Source: Cyclobacteriaceae bacterium
GTDB taxonomy: Bacteria > Bacteroidota > Bacteroidia > Cytophagales > Cyclobacteriaceae
Direction: 5' to 3'
NCBI GenBank assembly: GCA_025363495.1
Contig: JANYDR010000423.1
Span: 1-6,130, forward strand
DNA: 6,130 nt
A program made the translations under genes and the position numbers. Below the pieces are notes generated by a model that saw only the letters and a list, made by a program, of their open reading frames with translations, ran no database searches and was not told where the DNA came from. The stretch's first letter is position 1; each line of letters begins with the position of its first letter. Shown here one piece after another: positions 5,635-6,130 of this stretch.

Positions 5635-6090
5635 TTAGAGAACGTCTAAGACTTTAAACGTCTTGTTATTGAATGTAAATGAATCCATTTTATGTAGGCC
5701 CATCAGTTTTTGGCCAATGGGCGAAGCGGGTGAAATGGCAAAGTAAGTCTTATTGTCTATGACGAACTGACCTCCACTTATTGCCAGATAAAAATTTCCC
5801 TGACTCGTGATTGCCAGGCTCCCCGACCTTAAAGAGGGTGACATTGTATCCCGAATTTGCTCCATCACCTGCATTAATCTCCTCGCTTCGGCTAACTGTT
5901 CGGTATTTTTCTCTATTTCCAACTGAGCCATTGCCCTGCCCGTTTCATATTTATCCCCAGCGCTGCTTTTAGTTTCTTCGTTGGCTGAAAGTTGAACGCC
6001 CCGTATAGCATCTTCTGCTACAGTAGCCCGGCTTCGAACGTATTCAACACAGCACTTATGAAGCTGCTCTTTCAGAGAATTCAATGCCAA
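5635..6090 (-). CDS. GreA/GreB-like protein (coiled coil plus FKBP-like C-terminal domain)
   Basis: The product has 151 residues, close to the 158 of GreA. Residues 1-80 are mostly helical with the look of an antiparallel coiled coil. The turn region ETKSSAGDKYETGRAM carries Asp 46 and Glu 49, spaced as the two acidic tip residues of GreA that reach the RNA polymerase active site. Residues 90-151 form the C-terminal domain, with GSLAITSQGNFYLAIS, a DNKTYFAISPASPIGQKLMG segment very like the SPxSPIGxALLG motif of GreA, and a final strand KTFKVLDVL. A role at RNA polymerase is therefore likely but not shown. In Bacteroidota, proteins of this type are often labelled 3-oxoacyl-ACP synthase in databases, and nothing here supports that label. 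The start is TTG 6090 or TTG 6084. No in-frame ATG exists near the N-terminus, and the frame is open to the window edge, though homologs begin about here. There is no signal peptide. Confidence 0.75.
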   Translation of the reverse strand: MALNSLKEQLHKCCVEYVRSRATVAEDAIRGVQLSANEETKSSAGDKYETGRAMAQLEIEKNTEQLAEARRLMQVMEQIRDTMSPSLRSGSLAITSQGNFYLAISGGQFVIDNKTYFAISPASPIGQKLMGLHKMDSFTFNNKTFKVLDVL

Positions 6091-6130
6091 AATATTTAAT
6101 CCAGGATTATTAAATGTACAAAAAAAGCCG

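Noticed and set aside
5437..6090. The same CAATGCCA octamer at the start regions of the sensor gene (5437-5444) and the GreA-like gene (6083-6090).
   Set aside because: Two copies of eight bases can arise by chance and from the shared codons for Leu-Ala-Leu. No third copy or function was seen.
6088..6122. TTTG and an ATATTTTG-like element on the minus strand ahead of the GreA-like gene.
   Set aside because: The -7 part is out of register, the spacing is 23, and the transcript would begin inside the coding region. The real promoter is probably outside the window.
1..6130. A defence system, mobile element, CRISPR array or biosynthetic cluster.
   Set aside because: No transposase, integrase, nuclease, toxin-antitoxin pair, array or assembly-line enzyme is encoded, and no long repeats or attachment sites were seen.

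Overview
The window looks like an ordinary chromosomal stretch from a Bacteroidota bacterium, probably of the Cytophagales type. The base composition is AT-rich. Recognisable promoters have the Bacteroidota -7 form TAnnTTTG rather than TATAAT, and Shine-Dalgarno sequences are weak or absent. The proteins belong to families common in that phylum: a DUF4382 lipoprotein, a TruA-like paralog with a DAQVHA motif, a GreA-like protein, and a sensor protein with an NAHNLRAP H-box. This placement rests on recognition, not on a search.

Layout. At the left edge is the 3' part of a plus-strand peptidase E-like gene (2-583). Next comes a 313-base gap (584-896), which on inspection holds a small minus-strand gene (665-790). 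That gene encodes 41 basic residues, and its reading frame appears to be cut by a TGA. The same gap carries a pair of divergent promoters, one for the small gene and one for the plus-strand truA-like gene (897-1706, TTG start). A strong bidirectional terminator (1727-1755) separates truA from a run of three minus-strand genes: a 3D-domain exported protein (2527-2988), a lysine-rich disordered protein (2217-2456) and a small exported protein (1773-2177). Their spacing of 70 and 39 bases would allow co-transcription.

A plus-strand DUF4382 lipoprotein (3142-4101) then converges on a 66-residue membrane protein (minus, 4151-4351), and the two share a bidirectional terminator at 4115-4152. Further right are two minus-strand genes. 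One is a six-helix membrane sensor that ends right after its histidine-containing dimerisation domain, with no ATPase domain (4500-5438). The other is a GreA-like protein with a coiled coil and an FKBP-like domain (5635-6090).

There is no phage, insertion sequence, CRISPR array, tRNA or rRNA here, and I see no multi-gene defence or biosynthetic system. Several genes encode envelope-destined products (two secreted proteins, one lipoprotein, two membrane proteins), but nothing visible ties them into one pathway. The observations most worth a second look are the hidden small gene with TGA where a tryptophan is expected, the ATPase-less sensor kinase, the divergent TruA-like enzyme, and the GreA-like protein that keeps possible acidic tip residues.
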